A stretch of 64,000 bases of DNA from Blastomussa wellsi (lineage: Eukaryota > Cnidaria > Anthozoa > Scleractinia > Plerogyridae): NCBI GenBank assembly GCA_947652115.1, contig OX393565.1, forward strand, positions 26,660,648-26,724,647, given 5' to 3'. A program made the translations under genes and the position numbers. Positions within the stretch are counted from its first letter, which is position 1; every line of letters starts with the position of its first letter. Below, one piece after another: positions 1 to 11,700 of this stretch. A model generated the notes under the pieces. That model had not been told where the DNA came from and searched no databases. It worked only from the letters and a program-made list of their open reading frames with translations.

Positions 1-2637
1 ATAAAACTCGACGAAAGTCTTGAAGCCACATCCTGTCTAGGAAGACTCCTTAACATCCATACCCTATTTAGGACAGAATTGCTTGAATTATATACTCTGT
101 TCAGGACTGAGGGGTCAAAAACCATACCCTATCCAGCGGGACGTCCCCGTATAGCCCATATAAGGGAGTAACCCCTTGGGGGCAAGACACTTAACCGGCT
201 CACGGTTGAAACTTCGTCGCTCCGAGTTTTGCCCTGTTTATCAATCAATCAATCCTTTATTTGATAACGCAGGTTATGGTAGCGGCCCCATGCCCCACTG
301 GGGGTCATAAGGACTGATGATGATGATGACGATGATGAGGTTATGGTATATAGTTAAAATTTCATTTATAACTGCTGTAGGCAGCCAAAGGCTGATGTGG
401 ACCTGCAGAGTCAGAGAGTAGGAAATGATTTATAAGAAACAGAGGGAGGACAATTAAACAACTAATAACTAATTATGAAATTTCGAATGTGAAAATATAA
501 CTCTCAATAGATAATAAAAATAAATGCGTGATGAAGTGGTCATTAAATAATAAATAAATAAAATTTTATTTCTTCTTTATCAGGTTTGACAGGTTTACTT
601 CGTTTCGCCGCGATTGACTGACCCTGGGTTTCCGAGGATGCATGAAAACCATGTGGAAGATGAGATTACTTACGAATGTCATCAAGTGAACCTAACGTGA
701 TATGGTATCCACGAAGTACTTTGATTTCTAGTAACAAACATGGACGATACGAAGCCTGCAAATTAAACAGAAAAAAGTTTGTTAACAACTCCAAACATAA
801 CGCATCAAGAAACGCTATGCTTGATTCTAATGGTTGAAATGGTACAGTTCTGTTACAGGTAAAAGTTTCCCTACACGGAAAACATATAAAAAAAGCTTGC
901 CCACGCGCGAATTCACCATCAATTTCCGCGCGGCCCAGTCCCCTCACAGGTGTAATTCCGTAATCTAAAAATCTGTGTCACATTTACAATGATGTACAAT
1001 TACATCTATAATATCATGGGTAACAAATTTCTTCTTAATTTTGGCGCGAAATTTCAGCATTAATTTGTAGTTACGAAATCGCTATGGCAACGTCTGGCGC
1101 GAAATTTCTCGATATAATAAACAAGTCGATAACCCACGATTGTGAGCGTAATTTGTCACCAACGATATTAAAAGATAATTGAATTGTATACTCGTTAAAT
1201 TAGGAAATAATTTCACTTGCGTTTTGTCACAATTCTAAGAAGAATTCTGACCAAACTTCACTTGAAACTGTTTCCTAATTTAACTCGTCACCATTTCATT
1301 ACCCGTACTAATAGTCTCCTGATATGTACCTGCAATAATTTGGGAGTGGATTTTGGCTTTTTTCTAACATCGTTTTGTGATCCTGTAGGTTTAATTGCCT
1401 CCTTTGCATCTAGAGACGATGGATGGGATTCACCCTTATCTAAAAGAAGTATAAATATAGCAGATTGCTTTATAAACGTTTACTGATTTCCTGGTACACA
1501 TGGAGCATAAAGGCGTACTGGATTCACTTTTTCTCTATTCTGGTGACAAGGTAAGACAAGCTCTCACAATAATGCTCGCGTTGAGCAGTATGCTAGGTTC
1601 GCAAAGCGTACATGTATACGTCGAGCAGGCACTATATAGACTTACATAACTTATATGCAAGCTAGATACAGTCTAGATGCCTTCAAAAAAAGTTAATTGC
1701 AATACTGTTTAGTTGCGTTAATTTAACGTGCTATTAGGGAGCTTAAGCAACGTTTGAACTCGATAGACCGAATACATCAAGGCAACTGTGAGATTCGTAC
1801 GTAAAATATAAATTCATATAATTCACTGGGCTTCGTGCTCGCCGTTGCCGTCGTCAGAGTAGATCGGCACCAAAAGACTTCAGACAAATTGAAAAAAGGC
1901 AGCGATATTTATCTGCCAAACTGTACTCTACTGTAGTGTTTGTTTTACCGCCTGTATTCAGATACAGGGCAGCACTATCCGTGTAAGCATAATAGGGCAG
2001 ATTCATCCAGAGATATTCTTTAATCATCAGTCATTCAGCCACTGATGGCGGCGTTATTGGTGCTTCAAACAATAGAAACAAATCAGGGCGATGTTGTAAT
2101 TGGCTGACCAATATGGTCGTTTTACTACTATGGCCACTGAAGAGACTTGGTGTTTATTGCATTGGACGCGGTCGATTGTTTTTTATTGACTGCAATTTTG
2201 GAAGTAAAGTTGTCAGAAAGTTGTAACAAGTTGACTAACGATCTAAAATTACTTTTTAATTTAATGACATGAACGGTTTAAAATTCACAAGTTACATGTA
2301 CTTTTCACGTACATGTAATGAGGCGTGAAGCAAAAAATTTGCATGCTGTCCTTGTTTACATCGTTTCAGTGTTCAGTTCTCATAAAATTTAATTTCAATG
2401 TGCACAAGTTTAACTTTTCCTCTAGCATTTAAACATGTGGCACGAAGACAAACAAAAGTACAACGGAAAAATTTTCCAAGGCTTCTTAATTACCCACTCC
2501 CAATAATTATAATTACTATGACAGCTCAAGGAAATGAGAGTAATCTGGCAAATTCAAAAGGGAAACGTTTAAACATTGAAAATCTTAATTCTCTCGTCAT
2601 TTCTTATAACATTTTCTCGAGTCTTCCCAGGGCTTAC
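1..2637. other. Non-coding stretch with dispersed repeats
   Basis: No convincing gene apart from one possible minus-strand exon at 674-755. The first 200 bases hold diverged short repeats related to ccctatttaggac and ctgttcaggac. A GAT-rich microsatellite lies near 318-336. The rest is AT-rich, and its ORFs are short and show no family resemblance. Confidence 0.4.
674..755 (-). CDS. Possible internal exon of an unknown minus-strand gene
   Basis: On the minus strand an 82-base stretch is bounded by a good acceptor (ttgcag at 756-761) and a consensus donor (GTAAGT at 68-73 of the line 661 block, i.e. 668-673). One frame is open and reads through RPCLLLEIKVLRGYHITLGS. Joining it directly to the candidate exon at 2638-2848, which ends in phase 1, would select a different frame that soon meets a stop. 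Either another exon lies between them or one of the two is not real. I recognise no family. Confidence 0.2.
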
Positions 2638-2848
2638 CTCGATGAGCCGGTAGACTTTGTGTTCCTTGAGGTTGTGTGATTAGTATTCCTGGATTTGTAG
2701 AGTCTCTCCCGGCATCAGGTCTGTTATCTAGTCCCTTAATAACTGTTCCATTTTGATTCGTTGCTGGAACATTGTTATTGTCGAAGCTCAAAGGTATCGC
2801 GTCTTTCATTGTGATCTGAGAGACTTTCTTAGATGGTCTGGAACCCAT
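2638..2848 (-). CDS. Candidate first exon, hypothetical protein with MG start
   Basis: A minus-strand ATG opens a 211-base segment encoding about 70 residues that begins MGSRPSKKV and ends at a strong donor (GAG then GTAAGCC). The glycine at position 2 followed by small and basic residues resembles an N-myristoylation start. The rest is polar and probably disordered. It ends in phase 1, so the remainder of the gene must lie further left in the window or beyond it. The donor quality and the ATG context are the only evidence. I do not recognise a family. Confidence 0.3.
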
Positions 2849-3688
2849 AACTTACAGCTGCTTCTTCCAGTTTTAACTTAACTGCATGAAGGTATATTCA
2901 CTTGTTAATCCAAGGCACTAATAGACACTAATTTGCAGTTGAGCCCTCAAAATATATATTCATTAAATTGTCATAAAGCACTCTATCTACTTTGTTCCAT
3001 ACATTAGCGATGCTTGCGTTGATAGTGACTTCTTGTGATAGTTGACGTCATTACTATCTAAAACTTTCTTTATATATACATGAAATAAACTTTAAGCTGT
3101 TACAAATATTTAATAAAGTGATTGAGACGCATTGTAGTTGCTAATGCAGATGACGTCATTATTCAATTTTATGACGAGCTTGGTTCAGTCTTTCCAAAAC
3201 AACACAAATGGAGAAAAAATAATGAAAGGTCTCAACGGGCATTTTTTAAAAACATGGTAACGTAAAACAGATTAGATAAACAATAAGCTACATCTCAAAA
3301 ACTTTTCCACTTTTATGATATCGTTTATTATATTATAGGCGATCCCATGAGACCTCTTTGTAAAATGACACCTGACCTTAGCTTTTTCTCCAACTTTTAA
3401 GACCTTTTAAAGCCAACCGTAAAGTGTCTAATCTCAGCGCGGAACCCATGTATAAAGCGTACAAGAGTTCTTTTTGGGCGAGTTCAAGAACATGTGAGGC
3501 TCAGTTAAACACTTTAATTCATTTTATTTACAACTTAATTTTTGTACTACAAGTTGCACGCTTAGGTCACTTGTGGTTTATATTACTTCCTGTGTGTATT
3601 TTATGATTATTGTTATTCTCGTGGAAAGTTTGGACGATGTTTAGTTTCGGCCGATTTTACATGAGAATCTGATTGGCCCGCAACATTC
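2849..3688. other. Intergenic DNA
   Basis: AT-rich and without a supported gene. A short plus-strand ORF at 3424-3606 has no family features. The region separates the candidate first exon on the left from the 3' end of the XKR gene. Confidence 0.4.
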
Positions 3689-4852
3689 TCAGACTGGAGA
3701 TGTGACTCTGCCGGGGATTTCTTGTTCAACATAAGGTGTCACTCGCGGTGGTTTTCGAAAGAACACAAAAGTGAACATTAGATGTATGATTGTGCCCAAT
3801 AAAGATAAAACAATGACTGAGACAGTGATAATTTTGGAAATTAGCTGATCCCACCCGGAATCGCTTGTTTTTGACCACGAAAAAAATAACGAAACCATGA
3901 GAATGTTTTCAGTTATAAAGCAAAAGTAAAATAGAGACGAAGAAACTATGGATCTCCCAAGTTTAATGTCGAAGAATTTGGAATTCAGCTCCTTCACTTT
4001 GAATCCCAGGTAAACAAAAATGTAGCAAGGCATCAGAAGGCAGGCAATCCACCATACTTCCTTCTCGGTGAAGTATTCATGGTTTCTGTACAAGTAAATA
4101 GAAATACAAACGAATTCATGAAAAGCTAGTACCGCTGAAGTAATCCATTTAAATGCGACAAGGAAAGTTACGATTGACAGGCCACGTGCCGCAATGAGGC
4201 AAGCGTTGTAAAATGTTATGGCAGTGAAATGGGTTAGATTTGCCTCTCTAACGAAACTGCTATATTCAAACAGTGTTAATACCCATACAAGGTTTACAAA
4301 TGTTACAGATATAGAAAAAATCTGCAAAGAGGAAATTTTCTCATCTTGAACTATCGTCACGTAAATCTGAAGAATCATCTGCGGCATGTTTTCTAGAAGG
4401 CCTTCGACATAATGATACACTTTCTCTGCTCTGTAATCCTGACGAATATTTTCGTCGTCGACGAGCCATCCCTGATAGCTCCAAACTTCATCATAATGCC
4501 GTAAACAAACAAGAAGCAACTTGATCTTTAGAATGCCGGATCCGCATGGATTGGCAAAGAATAGAAATCGCTTCACCAGTGAAATTACCGTTTCTTGTCT
4601 GAATCGTTGTAAAAGATATGCTAAAGTTAGCAAAAACGATGGCAACACCGCAAATGCGAGGCAAAAGCTGAACCACACATACTGGTGATGCTGATAATAC
4701 GTTGTTGCTATCAAGATATCCGTTGCTACGTCGGAACAAGTCAGTAAAGCTCCAAATGAAAACTTGAGTAATTCGTATTGACCGAGTCGTGCAGCATTGT
4801 CTCCCATGCGCTCATCAAGACAGTGTTCCAGTGATTTGAACTCAAATGTCAC
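3689..4852 (-). CDS. XKR: XK-related (XKR) multi-pass membrane protein, single exon
   Basis: This is a 387-residue intronless ORF with about eight hydrophobic segments. Family-like features are the early segment SDVATDILIATTYYQ (TM1 with two aspartates), the segment LPSFLLTLAYLLQRF, and ENMPQMILQIYVTI, which matches the conserved E-x-x-P-Q-x-x-L-Q region of XK/XKR proteins. XKR proteins act in the plasma membrane; some (XKR4/8/9 type) are caspase-activated phospholipid scramblases. Which subtype this is cannot be told, and I see no obvious caspase site near the C-terminus. The start at 4852 gives the full N-terminus; a second in-frame ATG 15 codons later (MGDNAARL) is an alternative. The gene is divergent from DCAF4, with about 850 bases between their starts. 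Confidence 0.8.
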   Translation of the reverse strand: MTFEFKSLEHCLDERMGDNAARLGQYELLKFSFGALLTCSDVATDILIATTYYQHHQYVWFSFCLAFAVLPSFLLTLAYLLQRFRQETVISLVKRFLFFANPCGSGILKIKLLLVCLRHYDEVWSYQGWLVDDENIRQDYRAEKVYHYVEGLLENMPQMILQIYVTIVQDEKISSLQIFSISVTFVNLVWVLTLFEYSSFVREANLTHFTAITFYNACLIAARGLSIVTFLVAFKWITSAVLAFHEFVCISIYLYRNHEYFTEKEVWWIACLLMPCYIFVYLGFKVKELNSKFFDIKLGRSIVSSSLFYFCFITENILMVSLFFSWSKTSDSGWDQLISKIITVSVIVLSLLGTIIHLMFTFVFFRKPPRVTPYVEQEIPGRVTSPV

Positions 4853-5706
4853 TTGAACGTGTAAAATGGAATACCATCCTAAATTCGATGTGATCTTTCT
4901 CGTTGCCAGTCATCAAGTGAACGCTGTCAAAAATATTAACACCAGGTTTGCGTGACAGAGACCGTATCAACAAACAATAAATATTGGATCGACTTTTTGG
5001 GATCGATTTCTTTATACTTTATTTTACTGGTAAGTCATTCGCTGTCTTGTAGCCCAATATTTCTCTTGTTCCCAGACTCATCCTGATCAAAGGTTCGATA
5101 AACTCTTCGTTCAGCGGGGATTTTTGAATGGTTTGTACGTCAATCCTTATAAATCATTATAAATCAAGTTTTATATATATGCCAACTATGAGATTTCAAC
5201 AAAGAACAAAACAAAAACTATTTTTCAAGCTTTCGATTTATAAAAATAAATTGTTTGGAAGAAATCGTTCAACTACAAAAAGTCAAATCGTACACAAAAA
5301 TGTAAATTTTGATCCAACGTCATGGAAATATGCACATGAACGATTTTTATTCACGAGTTGCTATGCATAAAAAAACATAAAAACGAACAAGTGGGCGCAG
5401 CGAACGAGTGAGTTTTTTGATGCATAGCAACGAGTGAACACAGATTGGAGTGAGTGGAGTATTTGTGGATTTGCTATGTCCAATGGGGAACGAAATTAAA
5501 TCATTCGCGTGTCACGCAATAGAAATAGACAAATTACCCACGTGGGTCTGGAGGGAACGTTGAAGACATTTCAATATGGCGGACGAATGTCTTTAGCGAA
5601 AACGGAAACTGCACAAAAACGGCCCTTTTCGGCTCCTTTTGGGGTCTACATTTGACGACAGTAGAAAAAGATTCACTTTTTATGCTGAGAGTTAAGCTTT
5701 GACGCG
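4853..5706. promoter_or_regulatory. Divergent upstream region of XKR and DCAF4
   Basis: This is the spacer between the minus-strand XKR start and the first plus-strand DCAF4 ATG, so it probably carries both promoters and 5' UTRs. No clear TATA box was identified. It contains a hairpin-forming repeat at 5354-5434 and no supported gene. Confidence 0.4.
5354..5434. repeat. Hairpin-forming inverted repeat
   Basis: The arm cgagttgctatgcataaaa (from 5354) and its near-complement ending at 5434 (gatgcatagcaacgag) flank about 40 bases. This is typical of a small fold-back element. A related phrase (gaacgatttttattcac) recurs near 33705, so it is a dispersed repeat. Confidence 0.5.
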
Positions 5707-8700
5707 ATGCAGAGTAGTCAAAACGAATTATTTATGCCAAACTACGATTCATCGAACGGACATCCTACTCGCCACCGCAATGTAACCGTTCGGAAGAGAA
5801 AATTTAGCATTCCAGCTCAAAGAAGATCAAAAACATTTCAGCTGAACATTAAAATGATGAACTCGAACAAAGCATCGAGACGAAAGCGATCGTCTCGAGT
5901 GAGGACTGAAAGGTACAACTCTGGCCGTGGCCCAAGTTCAGGAAGCGAGAAAGATTGTATGAAATCGAACGACAGTGTTGGAGAGGAGATTAATGGTTCT
6001 CAAACCTCTTGCGTTCGAGATATCCTTTTTACAATCAACAATGCCAGAAACGTTCCACTTATTTACAATATAGAGATTTTACCCGAGATATTTAATTCGA
6101 TTAAATCGATACCAAAAATCAATGATAATCGATATCAATATTTACTGTTCTGCTTCGCCTTATCTCAACACCAGAACAATATATTTTTATTTTAAGTGGC
6201 GTCATCGCTTACTTGTGAGTTGTCAGTAACAAAAGATTGCTGGTAGATTTATTATCTATTTTTTGTTTGATTGGCCAACATCGCCACAACACTGCCGTAT
6301 CATTCTCTCAGGCCTAGATGCAAACTGTCAATAGAGCTGTTGTAGTGTTCTAATCCTAAGGTAAGATGAAACAACCGGATGAAGCATCTTAAATAACAAT
6401 CAATGGGTATCAGTCTCTCTCTTACTGGCGCCAAAGCCAGGATCAAAATGTGCACTGCGCCCTTAAGGCAGTGGCAAACAAGGACACATTGTTGCAGACT
6501 CATTGTTGAGGAGACAGATGTGTCCTTGTTTGCCCACATGCACAACATTGTTGCAGACAAGCCACCCTTCTGTGTTTTGGATCTTACCTTTCCAGTCATC
6601 ACTGTCATTCCTTTACTGTGAATACAAATTCCAGGGTTTTACTATGACCCAGAGAAAAAGCGGTACTTTAAAATCACCAAGGATCATCCAGGAAAAAAAC
6701 TTGTTTTATGTCAATGTGGAGGGTGGAAAGATGGATCATCAGCCGGTCATAACAAACTTATACCTAGCAATATGAAAGTCACTCAAGTAAGCAATATTTT
6801 TTTTTCTCTGTTAAAACAATGAACATAATGAACTAGTAGTGATGATGATGATGATGACAATACCAACAGTGATGAAGAAGTTATTGATGATAATGTTAAC
6901 AATAAAATTAGACAAACATGCATATCTGATCTCACCCTTATAACACTTTGTCTGGGTTCTAAAACCCAGCAGTGGTCAAAATTGGTTGTAGTTTCTTTAG
7001 CAGATAGCCTGCAAATTAACAGGCACCCTAATGGCATACAAAAATGGGCACAAAAAGCAAGCTGAAAAAACATGCAAATATACAAGCATGTTCTAGATTC
7101 CTACCCAGACTACACTCAGCTTGTTCAAATCCAGGCATCCCTGATTTTTTTCTGTATACCCCACTACAGGAGCCTGTTCATAGACTACTAACATTGATTG
7201 TGAGTATTTGGTAAAACTTTCAGAAACCATCAAGATTATCCATAGTTCAGAACCTTAAACACAGAGAATATGCCTCCCCCTTGCATACACCCAGTCGGTA
7301 AGTGAAAAATATTGCTATATTTAGACTTTCAGTAATAATAATGAATAATAATAATAATTGACATTTATCAACATTGAAATGGCATCAATGGAAACTCGGA
7401 AAAAATCCGAGTCCCAGATGGGATTTTTTCCGAGTTTCAGTTGATGCCATTTCAATGTTGATTTATTTCTTTCATTGCTCTCTTGGAGTCGATATTTAAA
7501 CAGATAAAATAGATAATGTATAAATTATACACACATAGAAAGGAGTGGTTTTGGCACACCGGGGCTAAAATTTGTTGACGATGCAAACACGGCTCCAAAT
7601 TTGTCGCCGTGTTTGCATCGACAACAAATTTTAACCCCGGTGTGTCCAAAACCACTCCTTTCTATGTGTGTGGGAAAAAACACCAATTTTGCACATGCGT
7701 TCACAAAAGTGTGCCAGAACCACTCTTGCATATTTTGCACAAAGTGTGCCAGAATTATTTTCCATTTGAAGAAGTGTGCGCGCATCCCTATACGCGAACA
7801 TGGCCGCAGCTGACTATTCAAACGACGGCTCGATAACAGAGGCAATTCAAAACCTCCCAGCCGAGCTTCGTGAGATGATATTGAAAGAATATATTTCCAT
7901 CAAGACAAAAGAGAAATTGGACCTTGGTTTTTCTGAAGTTCATTATGAAATGTATTTGCTCCCCTTTTGTGAAAAAAACCAACAAATCACCAAAATCACG
8001 GCTTGCGGGAAATGTGATGGCGGATGTGGGAAATGTAATTGGTGTTGCCTGTGTGCAAAAAACAAAAAGAATCATTTTCTCGGGTACCCTGTGTACGAAA
8101 TCGATGACTTAGAAGAATTCGGCGTTGTCGAGAAATTTTTGAAATACGTTTGATATGAGGTCATCTGACCGGTTCATTTGAAAATAATTTTAAAAAGAAA
8201 GCGTGAAAAAATTTTTGAAATATACGCGAAAATGTCAGCAGCCGATGTTCTTGTCAAAAACCTCCCACCCGAAATTCGTGAGATGATATTGAAAGAATTA
8301 ATTACAATCAAGATAAAAGAGAGATGGGATCTGGGTTTTTTTGAAGTTCATTGTGAAATGAGAATGCACCCATTTTGTGAAAAAAATCAACGCATCACAA
8401 AAGTTACGTCATGCGGGAAAGTTTGTAGTTTCAGGAAAATTGATTTGTGCAACCTGTGTTTAAAAAACGGAAAGAGACATATTATCGGCCGCCCTGTCTT
8501 TCACTGAAATTTCACAATGTTTTTTTCGTCCGCTTCACGCATCGCCTCAACAACTTGTTGAGTTATCTGTCTGACATCATTCAGCCAAACTGGAGAAGAA
8601 AGTTCCGCAAAAATAACGAAAAGCATGTGAAATATCGTGATCATTTTGAGTTATGCAGTCAACCTTTAATTATACTTAAAGATATTTTTTTTGTTTTTCC

Positions 8701-11700
8701 CTCAAACTTCAGTTCAAATTTGCAATGCTGGGCGCCGCGAGTTTTCTCATAAGCTGTTCTTGAAGCTCTTTTTTTATCTTTTCAATATCGGGCTGTGGTA
8801 AATCAGGAGTTTTTTCGGTGAATTTTGCACGCAAATTCTCTTTGAGTTTCCGGTATTTTTGGATTTCGCTTGCCACAGTTTGGAACTCCGAGTCAGAAAT
8901 TCTATTGTCATCAAGTGCTTTTGACACATGGCTGTTGATGGTGTCGTGTTTTGACATCGCCAAAGCATGAATTTTTGTGTGCTTCGACACTTTCCGTTCA
9001 AGCTTTTTGTTGAAGGCAGTGAGAACAGTTGAAGTCGCACCGGAAACAGCGGCAACAGTAGCCATAGGAACTGCGGCAATAACACCAACACCGGTGAGAG
9101 AAGCCGCGATCGCACCGGCTGACAGCAACGTTGTCAGTGAGCCAAGGCTGACGGCGGCAACGTGAATCACTTTCCTGACTTTTTTATATTTTTTCAGTAC
9201 AAGCCTCCGGTGTTCAGCCTCGTGGCCAATTTCTTTTTCAATCCGGCTTATTTCAGTCAGCCGAAAATTCTCGGCATTTTCAGCAGAGATGTTTGGATAT
9301 AATCCACTTTGTGGAGGAGCGCTCGGCAATACGTTTGACATCTTCTATTAAAAGCAGATTTTATTTTTAATTGTTAAAGTATTTCTAATTCAAATTCAAG
9401 AGGGAAACCATTGAAATTTAATAACTCCCCGAGTTCATCTCTAACTGATACTGTCACACCGTTTACATATTGACCAGAAGAAGTGTCACGCAAGACATTT
9501 GAATCAAAATTGTAAGAGATTTTTTCATACGGTTTGCCTCTCACATCGAATCGAGCCAAAATACTTGATCTTTTTCCATCGAGAAAATTCTTTTCTTTGT
9601 CAACAAGGTCGCAGTGAATAAAATAAGTAGACAGGCAGTGTTTTTTGTTGAATGTGAACCCTGATAAAGTTTCTCCAATATCAAACAGTTTGTCAAATTC
9701 CTCGCTGAAATTTATACCAACTCGCCTAAATTTAGAATTTTGAAGAATCAGCACGCCCGCGGGCGTGTCGGCATCTGTAAAATTTATGTTGTCGTTTATT
9801 TGTAAGGCTTTCTTTAAAGCTTCAACAAAAGTCTCAATGGTGTAAAAACCGGGATGTAAATTAGTCACAAATTCTCTATAATTTTGCTCTTTATCTATTA
9901 ACGTGACCGTTCCACCCTTAAAATTAAACCACGAGTTGTAAAGCGAACAGCTTAAAAGCCTGATATACTTTGGCTTCGTAATTGGATAGTCGAAATTAAC
10001 AGTGTAGTCGTTTGAAGGAGCTTTGAACGTGAGCACAACCATTTTTATATAAAAGAAAATATATTCAATTAAATATTTTAAACAAAAATTTGTCTGTCGA
10101 AGTTATTTCAAATTCAAGAGGTAATCTCCAAAACGAAAGTGAGTGGCATCCCATTGAAATCGAAAGGTTCACCATTCTCATCTTTGACTGAAATAGTCAA
10201 ACTGTTTACCTCTCGTCTTTTAGAAGTGGCACGAACATGCTGTGGCTCTGACTGATAAAAAACTTTATCCCAAGGTTCACCTTTTATATCAAAGTTGGCA
10301 AGAATGGTGGATGGTTTTCCATTCAACTGATTTTCTTGATGGTCAATCAAGTCACAATGGATGAAGTACGTTGAAGGGGAGTTCAGTTTTTTTGAAAACA
10401 ATAACGGAAAGAATGGTGGTAAATTTCCGACACCAAGAAGAGAGCTCAAATTTTCATCAATTTCAAGGTTTTCCATTTTTGTGTTGTAGACAAACATTTG
10501 ACCATAGGGTGTGTTGATTTCTGCTTTTAAGGTGTCACTGTCCGGCAAAAGACCATTTTCAATTTTACTTGCCAAAGATTTCAAGGTGTAATGGCCCGGT
10601 AAAAAGGTGATGGTTTTGTTCTTTGTTTTCGATTTAAGTCTGCCCACTTTTTTCAGGTTAAACCACGAATTTGGAAGCGAGCAGTTCAAAAGCCTGATAT
10701 ACTTTGGCTTTGGAATTGGACGGTCGAAATAAACAGTGTAGTCGTTTGAAGGTGCGATGATTGTGTGCACAACCATGTTTTGTTTATTGAAGAAAAAATA
10801 TTTTGTTTAAATAATCGCAATGCAAGGAGAGTACAGTGATGATTTTGCAAAATATCTTAGCAGAGTGAGAAATAAATCAAGACATGGCACTTCAGAAAGC
10901 AAATCTCCCAGCCAAGATGTGAAGAAAGCACCGGTCAGCAAACCACACACCCAAGAAGTGGAAAAAACACCTGTTGTGAAGAAAAAACCTGTTGTGGAAT
11001 ACATTGACGGTTTTCCAAAATGGCTTACGCAAATCAGTGAAAAAGAAGACTTGCCAATTCCAGCGGTGCCATTCCACGAAGCGGCCCCCAGTTTGAAGAA
11101 AATATTCAACAATGACGTGAACATATATGTGACACCGGATTGGTTCTTTACCACGCGGTTCCGAGAGGTATTTCAAAAAACAAAGCTGCCTCTGGACCAA
11201 TCGCCTGGGGAGGATGGCGCTGACGAGGTGAGGCATTGGCTGGCAACGCCTGACATGAAATATTGGCCACAGCAACTGAATTTTGCCACCTGGTGCGCGA
11301 CCACTGGCTGCGGAATTTCACGGGATATTTTTGATGAAGAGCACACATCTTTGGAACTGCCACCGCAAGTCAGGGCATTTTTTGTTTTCCACGTGTACTT
11401 CACGGTCAGACGGATTTTGTATCAGCTCGGAGGCCCCCAAAACATTTTCGCGTTGCCGGGTGATCCAGCATTTACCCAGAGAAACAATCCTTATGATGTT
11501 GCTTCGTACGGAAGGATTTGCCATGAATTTGGGATCGAGGTTACGAATGACTTCCGCTTCACGCCCGGCAGCGGGACGTTTCATAATTGGCCAGGCGGGC
11601 CGCATTACAAACGCCACCCAACAAGCGTCGCATACAACCAATACGACTGGTTTTGCGCGAACCATGCCGAAGGGCTGACACCAGCCGGCTTGAGCCGAAT

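Larger units (their letters stand above)
7529..7825 (+). repeat. Left terminal inverted repeat, 297 bp
   Basis: It starts ACACACATAGAAAGGAGTGG and is matched base for base, as far as I could compare by eye, by the complement of 24947-25243. The inner edge lies in codon 9 of the left-end gene: the copies diverge at GAC versus GAT. It contains the terminal palindrome 7529-7671, two direct GTGTGCCAGAA repeats (near 7710 and 7745), the TATACGCGAA motif at 7789-7798 and the start codon at 7800. Confidence 0.95.

Noticed and set aside
5707..6195. 162-codon ORF as a complete single-exon gene
   Set aside because: Its start and basic N-terminus fit exon 1 of DCAF4, and the downstream exon 2 needs an upstream phase-1 exon. 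The last part is AT-rich, intron-like sequence.
7452..7845. Several ORFs of 60-106 codons across the TIR palindrome, on both strands
   Set aside because: They arise from the inverted repeat and occur in the same form at the right end. They show no protein features.
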